Positions 1 to 9,176 of a stretch of 47,934 nucleotides of DNA are shown here, piece by piece (the stretch's first letter is position 1; the number at the start of each line of letters is the position of its first letter). The translations under genes and the position numbers were made by a program. A model generated the notes under the pieces. That model was not told the DNA's origin. It saw only the letters and a list, made by a program, of their open reading frames with translations, and ran no database searches. This DNA comes from Sphingomonas sp. dw_22 (GTDB lineage Bacteria > Pseudomonadota > Alphaproteobacteria > Sphingomonadales > Sphingomonadaceae), in contig NZ_JAAVVE010000034.1 in assembly GCF_018449795.1 (NCBI RefSeq), forward strand, positions 1 through 47,934, in the 5' to 3' direction.

Positions 1-47
1 CTTTGGTCGCGCTTCCCTTGCCCAGCGAACTCGGCGAAAGCATTCCG

Positions 48-869
48 ATGAAGCGTATTGTCCTTGCGGTCGTGGCCGCGATCCTGGTCGTGACGGCCGG
101 CTATTTCCTCTATGCCCGCTTCCAGCCCGGCGGCATCCCGGTGTACCGCGCAAGCATCGTCGCGGCGCTGCCGCATGACGGCGCGGCCTTCACCGAAGGG
201 CTCTTCTTCCAGGACGGCATGCTCTATGAGGGCACCGGCGAGGTGGGCACCTCCGCGATCCGGCAGGTGAAGCCCGAAACCGGCCAGGTGCTGAAGGAGG
301 AGCAGCTTCCCGCCCCCTATTTCGGCGAGGGCATCATCGCCTGGAAGGACCGGCTCTATCAGGTCACCTGGCAGGACCGAACCGGCTTCATCTACGGCCT
401 GAATGACTTCGCGCCGCGCGGCACCTTCGCCTATTCGGGCGAGGGCTGGGGCCTGACCCACAACGGCAAGTCGATCATCATGAGCGACGGTACGCCGGTG
501 CTGCGCTTCCTCGATCCCGAGACGATGGCGCCGGTTTCCACGCTCCGCGTCACGGCGAACGGCTGTCCGGTCGAGAAGCTGAACGAGCTCGAATGGGTCG
601 ATGGCGAGATCTATGCGAATATCTGGCAGACCAACCTGATCGCGCGGATCGATCCCGCGACCGGCGAGGTCCGCGGCTTCCTGGACGTGAGCGCGCTCGG
701 CCCCCAGGCGCGCGGGCAGGACGATGTGGCCAACGGCATCGCCTATGACGCGGCGGGCAAGCGGCTGTTCGTCACCGGCAAGCGCTGGCCGCAGCTCTAT
801 CAGGTCAAGGCCGGGGAGCGGGTGTCGAATTCGGATGAGGCCGCCAGGATCACCACCTGCGCCCGCTGA
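48..869 (+). CDS. Glutaminyl-peptide cyclotransferase (glutamine cyclotransferase family)
   Basis: The family forms N-terminal pyroglutamate from glutaminyl peptides; the fold is a beta-propeller. The protein is 273 aa from the ATG at 48, which gives a clean N-terminal membrane anchor or signal segment (MKRIVLAVVAAILVV...), so it should act in the periplasm. An upstream in-frame TTG at 3 would add 15 residues without signal character and is rejected. Family landmarks are visible: HDGAAFTEGL near residue 45, a central GLTHNGKSIIMSDGT and the C-terminal LNELEW..GEIYANIW block. A strong intrinsic terminator follows 19 bp after the stop, so it is the end of its transcript. The upstream context lies outside the window. 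The enzyme family is clear; the physiological substrate is not known from sequence. Confidence 0.88.
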   Translation: MKRIVLAVVAAILVVTAGYFLYARFQPGGIPVYRASIVAALPHDGAAFTEGLFFQDGMLYEGTGEVGTSAIRQVKPETGQVLKEEQLPAPYFGEGIIAWKDRLYQVTWQDRTGFIYGLNDFAPRGTFAYSGEGWGLTHNGKSIIMSDGTPVLRFLDPETMAPVSTLRVTANGCPVEKLNELEWVDGEIYANIWQTNLIARIDPATGEVRGFLDVSALGPQARGQDDVANGIAYDAAGKRLFVTGKRWPQLYQVKAGERVSNSDEAARITTCAR

Positions 870-887
870 TCCCATTCTACCTTTTGC

Positions 888-923
888 AAAGCCCGTCAGG
901 CCCGATCGCCTGACGGGCTTTTT
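888..923 (+). terminator. Rho-independent terminator of the cyclotransferase gene
   Basis: A perfect 13-bp stem (AAAGCCCGTCAGG paired with CCTGACGGGCTTT) surrounds an 8-nt loop and ends in TTTTT. It lies directly downstream of the plus-strand gene and before the convergent glycosidase gene. The A-tract on the 5' side could also give partial termination in the other direction. Confidence 0.93.
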
Positions 924-974
924 CGTTGTTAAAGGTTCGTCATCCCGGCTCTCGCCCTTGACCATCAATCCGGC

Positions 975-2846
975 CTAAGGCTTGGTCGCGCGCCGCGCAT
1001 ATTCCTCCGCGAGCACGCCGAACGCCAGCTTGCGCTGCCCGGTCTCGGAGATCAGCCCCTTGCGGTTCCAGCCCTGCTGATAGACCGGATGCTGGCGGCG
1101 CGGCGAGCGGAAGTCCTTGAGGATCCACGGACTCATGCCGCGCAGGAAGGGCACCTTCGCCGCCATCGCCAGCGTCCGGCGATAATATTCGGCCTGATAT
1201 TCCTCGCTGAACTTGTGCGGATCGGCGACGGCATCGTGATTGCCGGCCAGCGCATCGGCGCCGAATTCGGAGAAGATCAGCGGCTTCTGCACCGGCGAGC
1301 GCCACTCGAAGCTCGGCAGATCGGCCAGGCGATCGTCCGAATACCAGCCATTATAGGTGTTGATCGCCATCACATCGAGATCGGCGACCAGCGGATCGTC
1401 GATCGTCATCACCCTGTCCTCGCGCTTGCTGAGCAGCGCCGCGGTGACCAGCCGGCTGTCGTCCAGCACCCGGACGTCGCCGATCAGCGTGCGCAGGAAG
1501 GCGTTGCGCGCATCGCTCACTGGTGTCTCATTGGCGACGCTCCACAGCACGATCGCGGCGCGGTTGCGATCGCGCTGGATATTCTCGCGCAGCATCGTCT
1601 GCGCCGCCGCGAGCGTATCGGGGTTCTGCCAGTTCACCAGCCAATAGACCGGGACTTCGCTCCACACGAGCAGCCCGATCTCGTCGGCCAGCCGCGTGGT
1701 CGATTCGCTGTGCGGATAATGGGCGAGGCGGACGAAATTGCCGTGCAGCCCCTGCTTGATCTCGGTGAGCAGCGCGCGGGCGGCGGCGGGCGTCATCGCG
1801 CGGACGGGGTTCTTGCCGAGCTCCTCCTCGTGCATCGAGATGCCGCGCAGGAAGATGGGCTTGCCGTTGAGCAGGATATCGGTGCCGCGCACTTCGATCG
1901 TGCGGAAGCCGATGCGATCGCGCAGCACGTCCTCACCCGCCTCGACACGGACGTCGTAGAGGGTGGGGCTTTCGGGCGACCAGCGCTCAAGTTTGCCCGG
2001 GGCCGGCGCGGTGCCGCTCCAATTGCCTGCGGCATCCGTGGTGCCCGAAAGCTCCAGCCCGAGCGACGTGATCCGCACGCGCACCGCCTTGCTCCCCGGC
2101 GCGGAGCCGGACAGCCGCACGGTGGCGGCGATGCGGCCGTCGCGGGTCAGGCGCACCCAGGCATCGTCTACGAAGGTGTCGGGCACCGTGACCAAGGTGA
2201 TCGATCGGGTGACGCCGCCATAGGTTTCCCAATCGGTGACGGGGGGCGGAACATCGTCCTTGGTGCGCGCCGAATCGACGCCGAGCGTGATCTGGTTTTG
2301 GCCTGCACGGAGCAGCTTGGTGACGTCGAAGGCAAAGGGCGTGAAGCCGCCGCTGTGCCGGCCCAGCGCCTGGCCGTTCAGATAGACGCTGGTGGTATAG
2401 TCGGCGGCGCCGATGCGCAGGAAGATGCGCTTGCCGGGCGCGGGCGGCGCGGCGCTGAAGGTGCGCTGATACCAGACCAGCCCCTGATAATAGCGCATCT
2501 CGGCCGCATGGCCGATCCACGAGCCGGGGAGGTAGGTCACCGGCGATTGCTGCATGTCGAATTCGTAGAGTGCGCGCGGATCCTTCGCCATGACGTCCGC
2601 CTGGACGAGATCGGCCGAGCGCCGCATGCGCGGATCGGGGATGCCGCCATGGAAGCCGGCCATGCCGTCGCGATAGGGATCGACCGACCAGTGCCATGCG
2701 CCGTCGAGGCTGACGGAGTCGCGCAGGTCGGCGGCGACGAGGACGGGCGATTGCGGGGCGGACTGGGCCAGGGTGATTCCCGGTGAGGAAAGCCCGGCGA
2801 ACACGAACAGGACTTGCAGGATTGCGGCTGCGCGGCGGAATATCAC
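975..2846 (-). CDS. Secreted glycoside hydrolase family 2 (beta-glucuronidase-like)
   Basis: A retaining beta-glycosidase of family GH2, 623 aa with GTG start. Residues 1-28 form a signal peptide (hydrophobic core, then LAQSA), so the enzyme is exported. Order: jelly-roll sugar-binding domain (about 40-220, with YQGLVWYQRTF), immunoglobulin-like domain (about 225-320), then the TIM barrel beginning at GKPIFLRGISMHEE. The acid/base is Glu440 in WSVANETP and the nucleophile is Glu527 in FSEFGAD; their spacing of 87 residues fits family members such as E. coli GusA. NFVRLAHYPHS is the usual barrel motif. Size and domain order match beta-glucuronidases better than the 1000-aa beta-galactosidases, but the sugar specificity cannot be read. 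It is transcribed alone; a 17-bp palindrome sits just upstream of the start. Confidence 0.88.
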   Translation of the reverse strand: MIFRRAAAILQVLFVFAGLSSPGITLAQSAPQSPVLVAADLRDSVSLDGAWHWSVDPYRDGMAGFHGGIPDPRMRRSADLVQADVMAKDPRALYEFDMQQSPVTYLPGSWIGHAAEMRYYQGLVWYQRTFSAAPPAPGKRIFLRIGAADYTTSVYLNGQALGRHSGGFTPFAFDVTKLLRAGQNQITLGVDSARTKDDVPPPVTDWETYGGVTRSITLVTVPDTFVDDAWVRLTRDGRIAATVRLSGSAPGSKAVRVRITSLGLELSGTTDAAGNWSGTAPAPGKLERWSPESPTLYDVRVEAGEDVLRDRIGFRTIEVRGTDILLNGKPIFLRGISMHEEELGKNPVRAMTPAAARALLTEIKQGLHGNFVRLAHYPHSESTTRLADEIGLLVWSEVPVYWLVNWQNPDTLAAAQTMLRENIQRDRNRAAIVLWSVANETPVSDARNAFLRTLIGDVRVLDDSRLVTAALLSKREDRVMTIDDPLVADLDVMAINTYNGWYSDDRLADLPSFEWRSPVQKPLIFSEFGADALAGNHDAVADPHKFSEEYQAEYYRRTLAMAAKVPFLRGMSPWILKDFRSPRRQHPVYQQGWNRKGLISETGQRKLAFGVLAEEYARRATKP

Positions 2847-2888
2847 CCTCTCGTCTCCCCTGACTTTTATATCCGTCTAGCGCGGATG

Positions 2889-2905
2889 AAGTGGCTTGGC
2901 CACTT
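2889..2905. promoter_or_regulatory. 17-bp palindrome, probable operator of the GH2 gene
   Basis: AAGTGGC-TTG-GCCACTT is a perfect inverted repeat about 43 bp upstream of the GTG start of the glycosidase. A TATAAA-like -10 on the minus strand lies at 2866-2871, which would place the palindrome over the -35 region. This position fits a repressor site. No regulator gene is adjacent, so the protein that binds is unknown. Confidence 0.45.
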
Positions 2906-3001
2906 TGTCAGATGAGAATTGCCGGGATGTGACTGGCGGCGGCATGCTCCCGGGGCCGATCGACATTCAGAGTTGAGGCAGACGGCTGCAAAATCTTCAC
3001 C

Positions 3002-3110
3002 GTCACCACGGCCGAAGTGCCGGGGGCCACCGGGAGGCCAGGAGAGCAGCTAGAAGCCTAGAGGGGCTCGTGCGCGGAGGAGTGGACCCCGGCACTTCGG
3101 CCGGGGTGAC
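3002..3110 (-). repeat. 109-bp palindromic-end repeat, copy 1 (inverted orientation)
   Basis: Two 29-bp inverted ends (3002-3030 and 3082-3110) with core GGCCGAAGTGCCGG enclose a 51-bp middle. Read on the minus strand, the whole unit aligns without gaps to the copy at 13272-13380, with about 15 mismatches in 109 by hand count, most of them in one 10-bp block of the middle. It begins 40 bp after the zapE stop. The 303-bp gap 2847-3149 holds this repeat, the GH2 promoter region and nothing else I can recognise. No coding capacity; looks like a non-autonomous REP/MITE-like element. Confidence 0.85.
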
Positions 3111-3149
3111 GGAGGGAGGATCGGCGACGCCGTTGAACGACGCCCTGCC

Positions 3150-4262
3150 TCAGCGCTCGCCGTGGCCCTCGGCCAGATATTCGTCGGACTGCATCTCCAT
3201 CAGCCGCGATACGGTGCGGTCGAATTCGAAACGGCCGTCGCCGGCTTCGTAGAGATTCTGGGGCTCGGCATCGGCGGCGGCGAGCAGCTTGACCCGGTGC
3301 TCGTAGAGCGCGTCGATCAGCGTGACGAAGCGCGCCGCCTCGTTGCGGTTCTCGGGGCCGAGCCGGGGGATGCCGACGATGATGATCGTGTGGAAGCGCC
3401 GCGCGATCGCGAGATAGTCGGCCGCGCCGCGCGCCTCGCGGCACAGCCGCTTGAACGAGAAGACCGCCACGCCCTTCAGGCATTTCGGCACATGCATCTC
3501 GCGCCCGCCCTGCACCGGCAGGTCGCAGGCGGGCACCTTGGCGCGGTCCTCGACCGGATAGTCGGTAAGGCGGAAGAAAGCGGCGGAGAGCGCCGCGGTC
3601 GCCTCGGGTCCGTTGGGGACCAGCCAGGTGTCCATGCTGCCCAGGCGATCGAGCCGGTAATCGACCGGGCCGTTGAGCGTGAGCACGTCCATGCGCTCCT
3701 CGATCAGCGCGATGAAGGGCAGGAAGAGCTGGCGGTTGAGCCCGTCCTTGTAGAGATCGCGCGGGGGCCGGTTCGACGTGGCGACCACGGTCAGCCCGTG
3801 GCGCATCATCTCGGTGAACAGGCGCGAGAGGATCATCGCGTCGGCGGGATTGTTGACCACCATCTCGTCGAAGGCGAGCAGGCGGATGTCCTCGGCCATG
3901 GCGTCGGCCACGGCGACCACCGGATCGGCGGTGTTCTTCTGGCGCTCGACGTTCAGCCGTTCGTGCACGTCGAGCATGAATTCGTGGAAATGGACGCGGC
4001 GCTTGCGGCGGATGTCGACCGTGTCGAAGAACAGGTCCATCAGCATCGATTTGCCGCGGCCCACGCCGCCCCAGATGTAGATGCCGCGCGGCGGCTCGGG
4101 CATGCGGCCCAGCGCGCGCCACAGGATGCTGCCCTTCCTCGGCACCACTTCGAGATCATTGGCCAGGCGATCGAGCCGGGCGGCGGCCGCCTCCTGCTCG
4201 GGATCGGTGCGGAGCTCGCCCGCGGCGACGAGCGCGCGATAGCGTTGGAGGATCCGGGTCAT
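3150..4262 (-). CDS. zapE: AFG1/ZapE-family ATPase
   Basis: A 370-aa P-loop AAA-type ATPase of the AFG1/ZapE family, which is linked to cell division (ZapE contacts FtsZ in E. coli) and in mitochondria to turnover of respiratory-chain subunits. Walker A GGVGRGKS is at 65-72 and a Walker B (DIRLLAFDEM) follows, then the family block VVATSNRPPRDLYKDGLNR. The long upstream in-frame extension to 4601 is frame noise; the ATG at 4262 is chosen because its ATGA overlaps the stop of the preceding thioesterase gene. Its place downstream of sdhB and the thioesterase suggests cotranscription. Link to complex II quality control is an inference from family and position only. Confidence 0.9.
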   Translation of the reverse strand: MTRILQRYRALVAAGELRTDPEQEAAAARLDRLANDLEVVPRKGSILWRALGRMPEPPRGIYIWGGVGRGKSMLMDLFFDTVDIRRKRRVHFHEFMLDVHERLNVERQKNTADPVVAVADAMAEDIRLLAFDEMVVNNPADAMILSRLFTEMMRHGLTVVATSNRPPRDLYKDGLNRQLFLPFIALIEERMDVLTLNGPVDYRLDRLGSMDTWLVPNGPEATAALSAAFFRLTDYPVEDRAKVPACDLPVQGGREMHVPKCLKGVAVFSFKRLCREARGAADYLAIARRFHTIIIVGIPRLGPENRNEAARFVTLIDALYEHRVKLLAAADAEPQNLYEAGDGRFEFDRTVSRLMEMQSDEYLAEGHGER

Positions 4263-4711
4263 CGCTTGCCGAACTTGCGCACGGTGCCGGAGAAGCTGGC
4301 GATGCGCGCCTCGCCCTGGACGATCAACCCGCGCAGGAAGATCAGCCGTCCGGTCTCGCGCAGCAGCTCGATCTCGGCCTCGACCGGCGCGTCGAGCCGG
4401 CCGGCGCCGATGAACTGGGCGGCAAGATCGAGCGTCACCGCCGGGCCGACGTCCAGCAGGCCGTGCGCGCGCGCGGCGGCGAACAGCGCCACGTCCATGA
4501 AGCCGAGCAGCGCGCCGCCATGGACATTGTCGCCCAGGTTGGAATGCCGCCGCTCGGGCAGCATGCGGACGCGGGCATGGCCCTGTTCCATCCGCACCCA
4601 TAACGGGCCGAGCAGCGCGTTGAAGCGAGTCGGATCGGTGAGCGTCCAGCGCTTCCAGCCCGGAAGCGCCGGATCGTCCTCATAGGTGAAATGCGGCGTC
4701 GCCTCGCTCAA
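4259..4711 (-). CDS. PaaI-like hotdog-fold thioesterase
   Basis: About 150 aa with a single hotdog domain: the signature [28 protein letters not shown] carries the HGG motif of the PaaI/4HBT acyl-CoA thioesterase group, followed by [12 protein letters not shown]. It probably hydrolyses a small or aromatic acyl-CoA; the substrate is unknown. There is no ATG in frame before the domain. The most likely start is the TTG at 4711, which overlaps the sdhB stop (TTGA), so translation would be coupled to sdhB. Its own stop overlaps the zapE start (ATGA). The start is the least certain part of the call. Confidence 0.8.
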   Translation of the reverse strand: MSEATPHFTYEDDPALPGWKRWTLTDPTRFNALLGPLWVRMEQGHARVRMLPERRHSNLGDNVHGGALLGFMDVALFAAARAHGLLDVGPAVTLDLAAQFIGAGRLDAPVEAEIELLRETGRLIFLRGLIVQGEARIASFSGTVRKFGKR

Positions 4712-5490
4712 AGCGTGCGCTCGGCTTCCATCTTCTTGATCTCGGCGATCGCCTTGGCCGGGCTCAGGCCCTTGGGGCAGGCATTGGCGCAGTTCATGAT
4801 CGTGTGGCAGCGATAGAGGCGGAACGGATCCTCGAGCGCTTCGAGCCGCTCGCCGGTCATCTCGTCGCGGCTGTCGGCCAGCCAGCGATAGGCCTGGAGC
4901 AGGATCGCCGGACCCAGGAACTTGTCGCTGTTCCACCAATAGCTGGGGCACGAGGTCGAGCAGCAGGCGCACAGGATGCACTCGTACAGGCCGTCGAGCT
5001 TCTCGCGCTGCTCGGGGCTCTGGAGCCGCTCCTTGCCCGAGGGCGTGGTCGTGACGGTCTGGAGCCACGGCTTGATCGACGAATATTGCGCATAGAAATG
5101 AGTGAAATCAGGGACCAGATCCTTGATGACGTCCATATGCGGCAGCGGGGTGATGCGGATATCGCCCTTGATGTCTTCGATCGCGGTGGTGCAGGCGAGG
5201 CCGTTGCGCCCGTCCATGTTCATCGAGCACGAGCCGCAGATGCCCTCGCGGCACGAGCGGCGGAAGGTCAGCGACGAATCCTGCTCGCCCTTGATCTTGA
5301 TGAGCGCGTCGAGGACCATCGGCCCGCATTCGTCGAGATCGACCTCGAAATTGTCGTAGCGGGGATTCTCACCGCTGTCGGGATCGTAGCGGTAGATCTT
5401 GAACTTCTTGACGCGGGTCGCGGCCGGATCGGCCTTATGCTCCTTGCCCTTGGTGATGCGGCTGTTCTTGGGCAGGCGGAATTCGGCCAT
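4708..5490 (-). CDS. sdhB: Succinate dehydrogenase iron-sulfur subunit
   Basis: The electron-transfer subunit of complex II, 260 aa, normal length. The N-terminal plant-ferredoxin domain has the [2Fe-2S] cysteines Cys80, Cys85, Cys88 and Cys100 ([10 protein letters not shown]...LAC). The C-terminal domain has Cys171, Cys174, Cys177 and Cys238 for [4Fe-4S] and Cys181, Cys228 and Cys234 for [3Fe-4S]. It binds SdhA and passes electrons to the SdhC/SdhD quinone site at the membrane. Unusually it is not next to sdhA: two unrelated genes and about 1.9 kb lie between. It is followed by the thioesterase and zapE with overlapping ends. Confidence 0.97.
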   Translation of the reverse strand: MAEFRLPKNSRITKGKEHKADPAATRVKKFKIYRYDPDSGENPRYDNFEVDLDECGPMVLDALIKIKGEQDSSLTFRRSCREGICGSCSMNMDGRNGLACTTAIEDIKGDIRITPLPHMDVIKDLVPDFTHFYAQYSSIKPWLQTVTTTPSGKERLQSPEQREKLDGLYECILCACCSTSCPSYWWNSDKFLGPAILLQAYRWLADSRDEMTGERLEALEDPFRLYRCHTIMNCANACPKGLSPAKAIAEIKKMEAERTL

Positions 5491-5605
5491 TTCCTCAAAA
5501 GTCCTTATACGGCGCGAGGCGTTCGATGCGCGGGCTATGCCTTTCGCAAACGCAGCGCAAGTCTCCTTTGACCCGCTTTTCGATCATATCGGGTTCGCGC
5601 GCGCC

Positions 5606-6580
5606 TCAGCGCTTGAGCGCGTCCGTCGCCGGCCTGCCGACCGGCTGGGTCGCGACCCTGGGCATGCGCGCCTCGAGCGGGGTCAGCCAGGTCGCGACAT
5701 CGTCGCCGATGCTCGCCTGGGGGTTCGACGGCGTCAGGCTCGACGCCGCCTCCCATTCGCCGATCAACCCGCGCGCCTCGTCCGAGGCATCGGCCAGCGG
5801 CTGGGGCTTGCGCAGCGCATGGTTTATCATCGCGTCGCCGAAGAAGGTCCAGTCATTCTCCGCCATGCAGCCGAACGAGGTGCGCTCGGACGAGGCGGCG
5901 GTGAACAGCGCGGTATCGTCGCCCATCAGCTTCTGCACGAAGATGCCCGAATAGCAGGCCGACAGGATCAGCACGCGGTTCCTGATGCCCAGCTCGTCGA
6001 GCAGGCTCGCCAGCCGTTCGGGGGAGAGGATGCCATAGCCGGAATCGCCGTCATGATAGGCGATGCCCACCTTGGCGCCGTGGCTGGTGGTGTAGAGGAC
6101 GAGCACGTCCTGCTGCTTGTCCATCACCTCGGCCACGCGGGCGAGGGCGAGCGTCAGCGATTCCAGGCTGCCGGCGGGCAGCTCGCTGGGGCCGCTGCCG
6201 TTGCTGCCGGCGAAGACCAGCGTGCGCCCCTCCGCATCGAAGCGGCGGCTGAGCACCTTGCCCGCTTCGCGCGCCTCGCGGCCGAACACCGGATCGCTGT
6301 CGAGCGCGATCGAGACGACATAGGCATCGACCAGGGCCTTGCGCTGGGGCTGGAGCGCGGCGAGCGCGGCATCGAGCTTGCGGTGATCGGCGAGTATCTC
6401 CCTGGCGGAGCGTCCGCGCTGGAGCTCCGGTCCGCTGTCGAGCCCGTCGATCCCCTCCTGGCCGGAGACGAGGCCGGGCCAGTCGGCATGATGCTCGGGC
6501 GCCTTGTACTGGGCGGCGGCGGGAAGGGCGGGGAGGATCGCGGCGGCAGCCGAAAGCACGAGCAAACGCTTGAAACGCAT
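5606..6580 (-). CDS. Secreted C13 (legumain-like) cysteine peptidase
   Basis: A 324-aa protein with a signal peptide (residues 1-23, ending ALPAAAQ). The body carries the caspase/legumain-type catalytic pair: His167 in LYTTSHGAK and Cys209 in LILSACYSG, each after a hydrophobic strand as in peptidase family C13. A preceding VFAGSNGSG segment matches the first strand and loop of the fold. It should be a periplasmic or surface protease; family members usually cut after Asn or Asp. The start at 6580 is preferred over an upstream ATG at 6646 because it opens the signal peptide and follows GGGGGAC. It sits between sdhA and sdhB on the same strand; no functional link is known to me. Confidence 0.8.
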   Translation of the reverse strand: MRFKRLLVLSAAAAILPALPAAAQYKAPEHHADWPGLVSGQEGIDGLDSGPELQRGRSAREILADHRKLDAALAALQPQRKALVDAYVVSIALDSDPVFGREAREAGKVLSRRFDAEGRTLVFAGSNGSGPSELPAGSLESLTLALARVAEVMDKQQDVLVLYTTSHGAKVGIAYHDGDSGYGILSPERLASLLDELGIRNRVLILSACYSGIFVQKLMGDDTALFTAASSERTSFGCMAENDWTFFGDAMINHALRKPQPLADASDEARGLIGEWEAASSLTPSNPQASIGDDVATWLTPLEARMPRVATQPVGRPATDALKR

Positions 6581-6670
6581 AAAGGACGAGTCCCCCCGGA
6601 AGGAACCGGAAATCGCGCAACTGCGCGGGTGGATGGGGGAAGTCAAGCAATGGGGCGAGCCCCGGGAGGG

Positions 6671-7054
6671 TCAGTTTGAATTTAGGACTCTTGGTCCGCC
6701 GGCCAAATGCTCTTTGCGACGCTGCTCGATCCAGTGTCGCTCCCGCTCGGCGCGGGAACTCGGATCACATATTTCCAGCACGGCAACGCTCACCTGAGTG
6801 CCGCTATCATAAGCACGCCTAAGCTCGTGGTGGATTTGGCGATAATCCTTGGAGGAGTTGCCGTGCCAAGCCAATCCGTTGATCATACGGCGAACGTTGT
6901 TGGGATAGTCTCTTATTCGTCTACGTAGGGTCTTAGCCTTGCCTACATAAATGCCGACGCCAGCGATCCGCCATTCGTAAATTCCCGATCGGTTGAGATC
7001 AAAATTCTCCTCAATGGATAGGGCATACCATTCAGGCCTGAGCTTGGATCGCAT
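6671..7054 (-). CDS. GIY-YIG nuclease domain protein
   Basis: A 127-aa stand-alone domain. GIY at 24-26 and YVG at 36-38 form the signature, followed by basic residues Arg44-Arg46 and an ExxWI motif (Glu105) where the metal-binding glutamate is expected; the C-terminal Asn-rich end (LNSN) is also typical. Single-domain GIY-YIG proteins cut DNA in repair, restriction or mobile elements; the role here is unknown. The gene and the 140 bp upstream are visibly richer in A/T than the neighbours, which suggests recent gain. AAAGG lies immediately before the ATG, too close for a good ribosome site. It could be a domesticated or decaying insert between sdhA and the C13 gene. Confidence 0.72.
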   Translation of the reverse strand: MRSKLRPEWYALSIEENFDLNRSGIYEWRIAGVGIYVGKAKTLRRRIRDYPNNVRRMINGLAWHGNSSKDYRQIHHELRRAYDSGTQVSVAVLEICDPSSRAERERHWIEQRRKEHLAGGPRVLNSN

Positions 7055-7376
7055 CCTTTGCGCTTTCGATACCGACTGCGTTTCGTAAACTCAACTTCTG
7101 TATCCTCCACCAACTTGGCAGTATCCGCAATCTCCTAAAGCAGATCAGTGACAACAGCAGCCATCACTGGAGTCATGCCATGTTTTTATGAATTTTGCTC
7201 GGGGAGGCGCCCGCGCCCGTAGGGCGTGGAGGAACGCGGGCCGCAGGCCGAGGACCGTGCGGCAAAGGACTACGGCGCTTCGCGCCGCCCCTCCACCACC
7301 GCCTTCGGCGGCGGTCCCCCTCCCCCAGCAAGCTGGGGGAGGATCACGTGGCTTGGCTCAAGCGCAGTACGGAAGC
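7055..7376. other. Intergenic region between sdhA and the GIY-YIG gene
   Basis: This 322-bp gap has two unlike halves. About 7055-7195 is AT-richer, continues the composition of the GIY-YIG gene and shows no ORF or motif I can name. About 7196-7345 is extremely G+C-rich and made of nested hairpins (see the hairpin cluster entry). Confidence 0.6.
7299..7341. repeat. Sphingomonad-type hairpin cluster downstream of sdhA
   Basis: Two hairpins in tandem: CCGCC-TTC-GGCGG at 7299-7311 and CTCCCCCAG-CAAG-CTGGGGGAG at 7320-7341. A third small one (GGCGC-TTC-GCGCC) lies just before. Hairpins of this style are frequent between genes in sphingomonads. Here they follow the sdhA stop by 36 bp and probably end or stabilise the sdhCDA transcript; there is no T-run, so they are not classical terminators. 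Confidence 0.6.
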
Positions 7377-9176
7377 TCAATACACCCGCTTCTTCGGCTT
7401 GATATACTCGATCTCGTCGGTGAGCGTGTAATCATGCACCGGGCGATATTCGATCGCCGTCTCGCCGTCCTTGCCGCCCCAGCCGGTGAAGGTCGCGACG
7501 GTGTGCTTCATCCAGTTCGCGTCGTCGCGATTGGGGAAGTCCTCGTGCATATGGGCGCCGCGGCTTTCCTTGCGGTTGGCGGCGCACTCCATCGTCACCA
7601 CCGCCTGGCCGATCAGATTGTCGAGCTCGAGCGTCTCGACCAGATCGGTGTTCCAGATCAGCGAGCGATCGGTGATGCCGACGTCCTGGAAGCCCTGATA
7701 GACCTTGCCGATCTTCTCCACGCCCTCGGCCAGCAGCGCGCTGTCGCGGAACACGGCGCAGTTGCGCTGCATCGTCTTCTGCATCTCGGCGCGGATCTTC
7801 GCGGTGGGCGTGCCGCCCTTGGCATTGCGGAAATGGTCGAGGCGGGTGAGCGAGAATTCCTCCGAGCCCTTGGGCAGCGCCGCATGCGACGTGCCGGGCT
7901 TGACGATCTCCTTGAGGCGCAGGCCCGTGGCGCGGCCGAACACGACAAGATCGATCAGCGAGTTCGAGCCCAGGCGGTTGGCGCCATGGACCGAGACGCA
8001 CGCCGCCTCGCCGACCGCGAACAGGCCGGGGACCACCGCGTCCGGATTGCCGTCCTTATTGTGGACGACCTCGCCGTGATAATTGGTCGGGATGCCGCCC
8101 ATATTGTAATGTACGGTCGGCACGACCGGCAGCGGCTGGCGGGTCAGGTCGACGCCGGCGAAGATCTTGCCGGTCTCGGTGATGCCCGGAAGCCGCTCGT
8201 GCAGGATCTTGGGATCGATATGGTTGAGGTGGAGGAAGATATGGTCCTTCTCCCGGCCCACGCCGCGGCCCTCGCGGATCTCCATCGCCATCGAGCGCGA
8301 GACGACGTCGCGGCTGGCGAGATCCTTGGCGGAGGGGGCATAGCGCTCCATGAAGCGCTCGCCCTCGGCATTGGTCAGATAGCCGCCCTCGCCGCGCGCG
8401 CCCTCGGTGATGAGGACGCCGGCGCCGTAGATGCCGGTCGGGTGGAACTGGACGAACTCCATGTCCTGGAGCGCGATGCCGGCGCGCAGCGCCATGCCGT
8501 TGCCGTCGCCGGTGCAGGTGTGCGCCGAGGTCGCCGACTGGTAGATGCGGCCGCCGCCGCCGGTGGCGAGCACCACGGCATGGCTGCGGAAGCGGTGGAT
8601 CGAGCCGTCTTCCATGCACAGCGCGATCACGCCCCGGCAGGCGCCGTCCTCCATGATGAGGTCGAGCGCGAAATATTCGACGTAGAAGTCGGCGTCGTAC
8701 TTCAGGCTCTGCTGGTAGAGCGCGTGGAGCATGGCATGGCCGGTGCGGTCCGCCGCGGCGCAGGTGCGCTGCACGGGGGGGCCTTCGCCCATGTTCTGCA
8801 TATGGCCGCCGAACGGGCGCTGGTAGATCGTGCCGTTGTCGTTGCGGCTGAACGGCACGCCGGCATGTTCGAGCTCATAGACGGCGGCGGGCGCCTCGCG
8901 CACCATATACTCGATCGCGTCCTGGTCGCCGAGCCAGTCGGAGCCCTTGACGGTGTCGTACATGTGCCACGACCAATGGTCCGGCGTGTTGTTGCCCAGG
9001 CTCGCCGCGATGCCGCCCTGCGCCGCCACGGTGTGGCTGCGGGTCGGGAAGACCTTGGTGATGCAGGCGGTCTTCAGCCCCGCCTCGGCGCAGCCCATGG
9101 TCGCGCGCAGGCCCGAGCCGCCGGCGCCGACGACGATGGCATCATAGGTGTGATCGATGATCTTGTAGGCGGTCAT
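7377..9176 (-). CDS. sdhA: Succinate dehydrogenase flavoprotein subunit
   Basis: The catalytic subunit of complex II, 599 aa, full length. The N-terminal dinucleotide fold has [12 protein letters not shown]; His48 in [10 protein letters not shown] is the covalent FAD attachment site. The capping and active-site region includes EFVQFHPTG and [18 protein letters not shown]. It oxidises succinate to fumarate in the TCA cycle on the cytoplasmic face of the membrane. The ATG overlaps the sdhD stop by one base (TGATG), so the two are translationally coupled. Downstream are a hairpin cluster and unrelated genes rather than sdhB. Confidence 0.98.
   Translation of the reverse strand: MTAYKIIDHTYDAIVVGAGGSGLRATMGCAEAGLKTACITKVFPTRSHTVAAQGGIAASLGNNTPDHWSWHMYDTVKGSDWLGDQDAIEYMVREAPAAVYELEHAGVPFSRNDNGTIYQRPFGGHMQNMGEGPPVQRTCAAADRTGHAMLHALYQQSLKYDADFYVEYFALDLIMEDGACRGVIALCMEDGSIHRFRSHAVVLATGGGGRIYQSATSAHTCTGDGNGMALRAGIALQDMEFVQFHPTGIYGAGVLITEGARGEGGYLTNAEGERFMERYAPSAKDLASRDVVSRSMAMEIREGRGVGREKDHIFLHLNHIDPKILHERLPGITETGKIFAGVDLTRQPLPVVPTVHYNMGGIPTNYHGEVVHNKDGNPDAVVPGLFAVGEAACVSVHGANRLGSNSLIDLVVFGRATGLRLKEIVKPGTSHAALPKGSEEFSLTRLDHFRNAKGGTPTAKIRAEMQKTMQRNCAVFRDSALLAEGVEKIGKVYQGFQDVGITDRSLIWNTDLVETLELDNLIGQAVVTMECAANRKESRGAHMHEDFPNRDDANWMKHTVATFTGWGGKDGETAIEYRPVHDYTLTDEIEYIKPKKRVY

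Noticed and set aside
1089..2786. A 565-aa open frame antisense to the GH2 gene
   Set aside because: G+C-rich codon shadow with no family similarity; similar antisense frames occur opposite most long genes here.
4263..4601. N-terminal extension of zapE
   Set aside because: The residues are the thioesterase gene read in another frame; the ATGA overlap gives a natural start.
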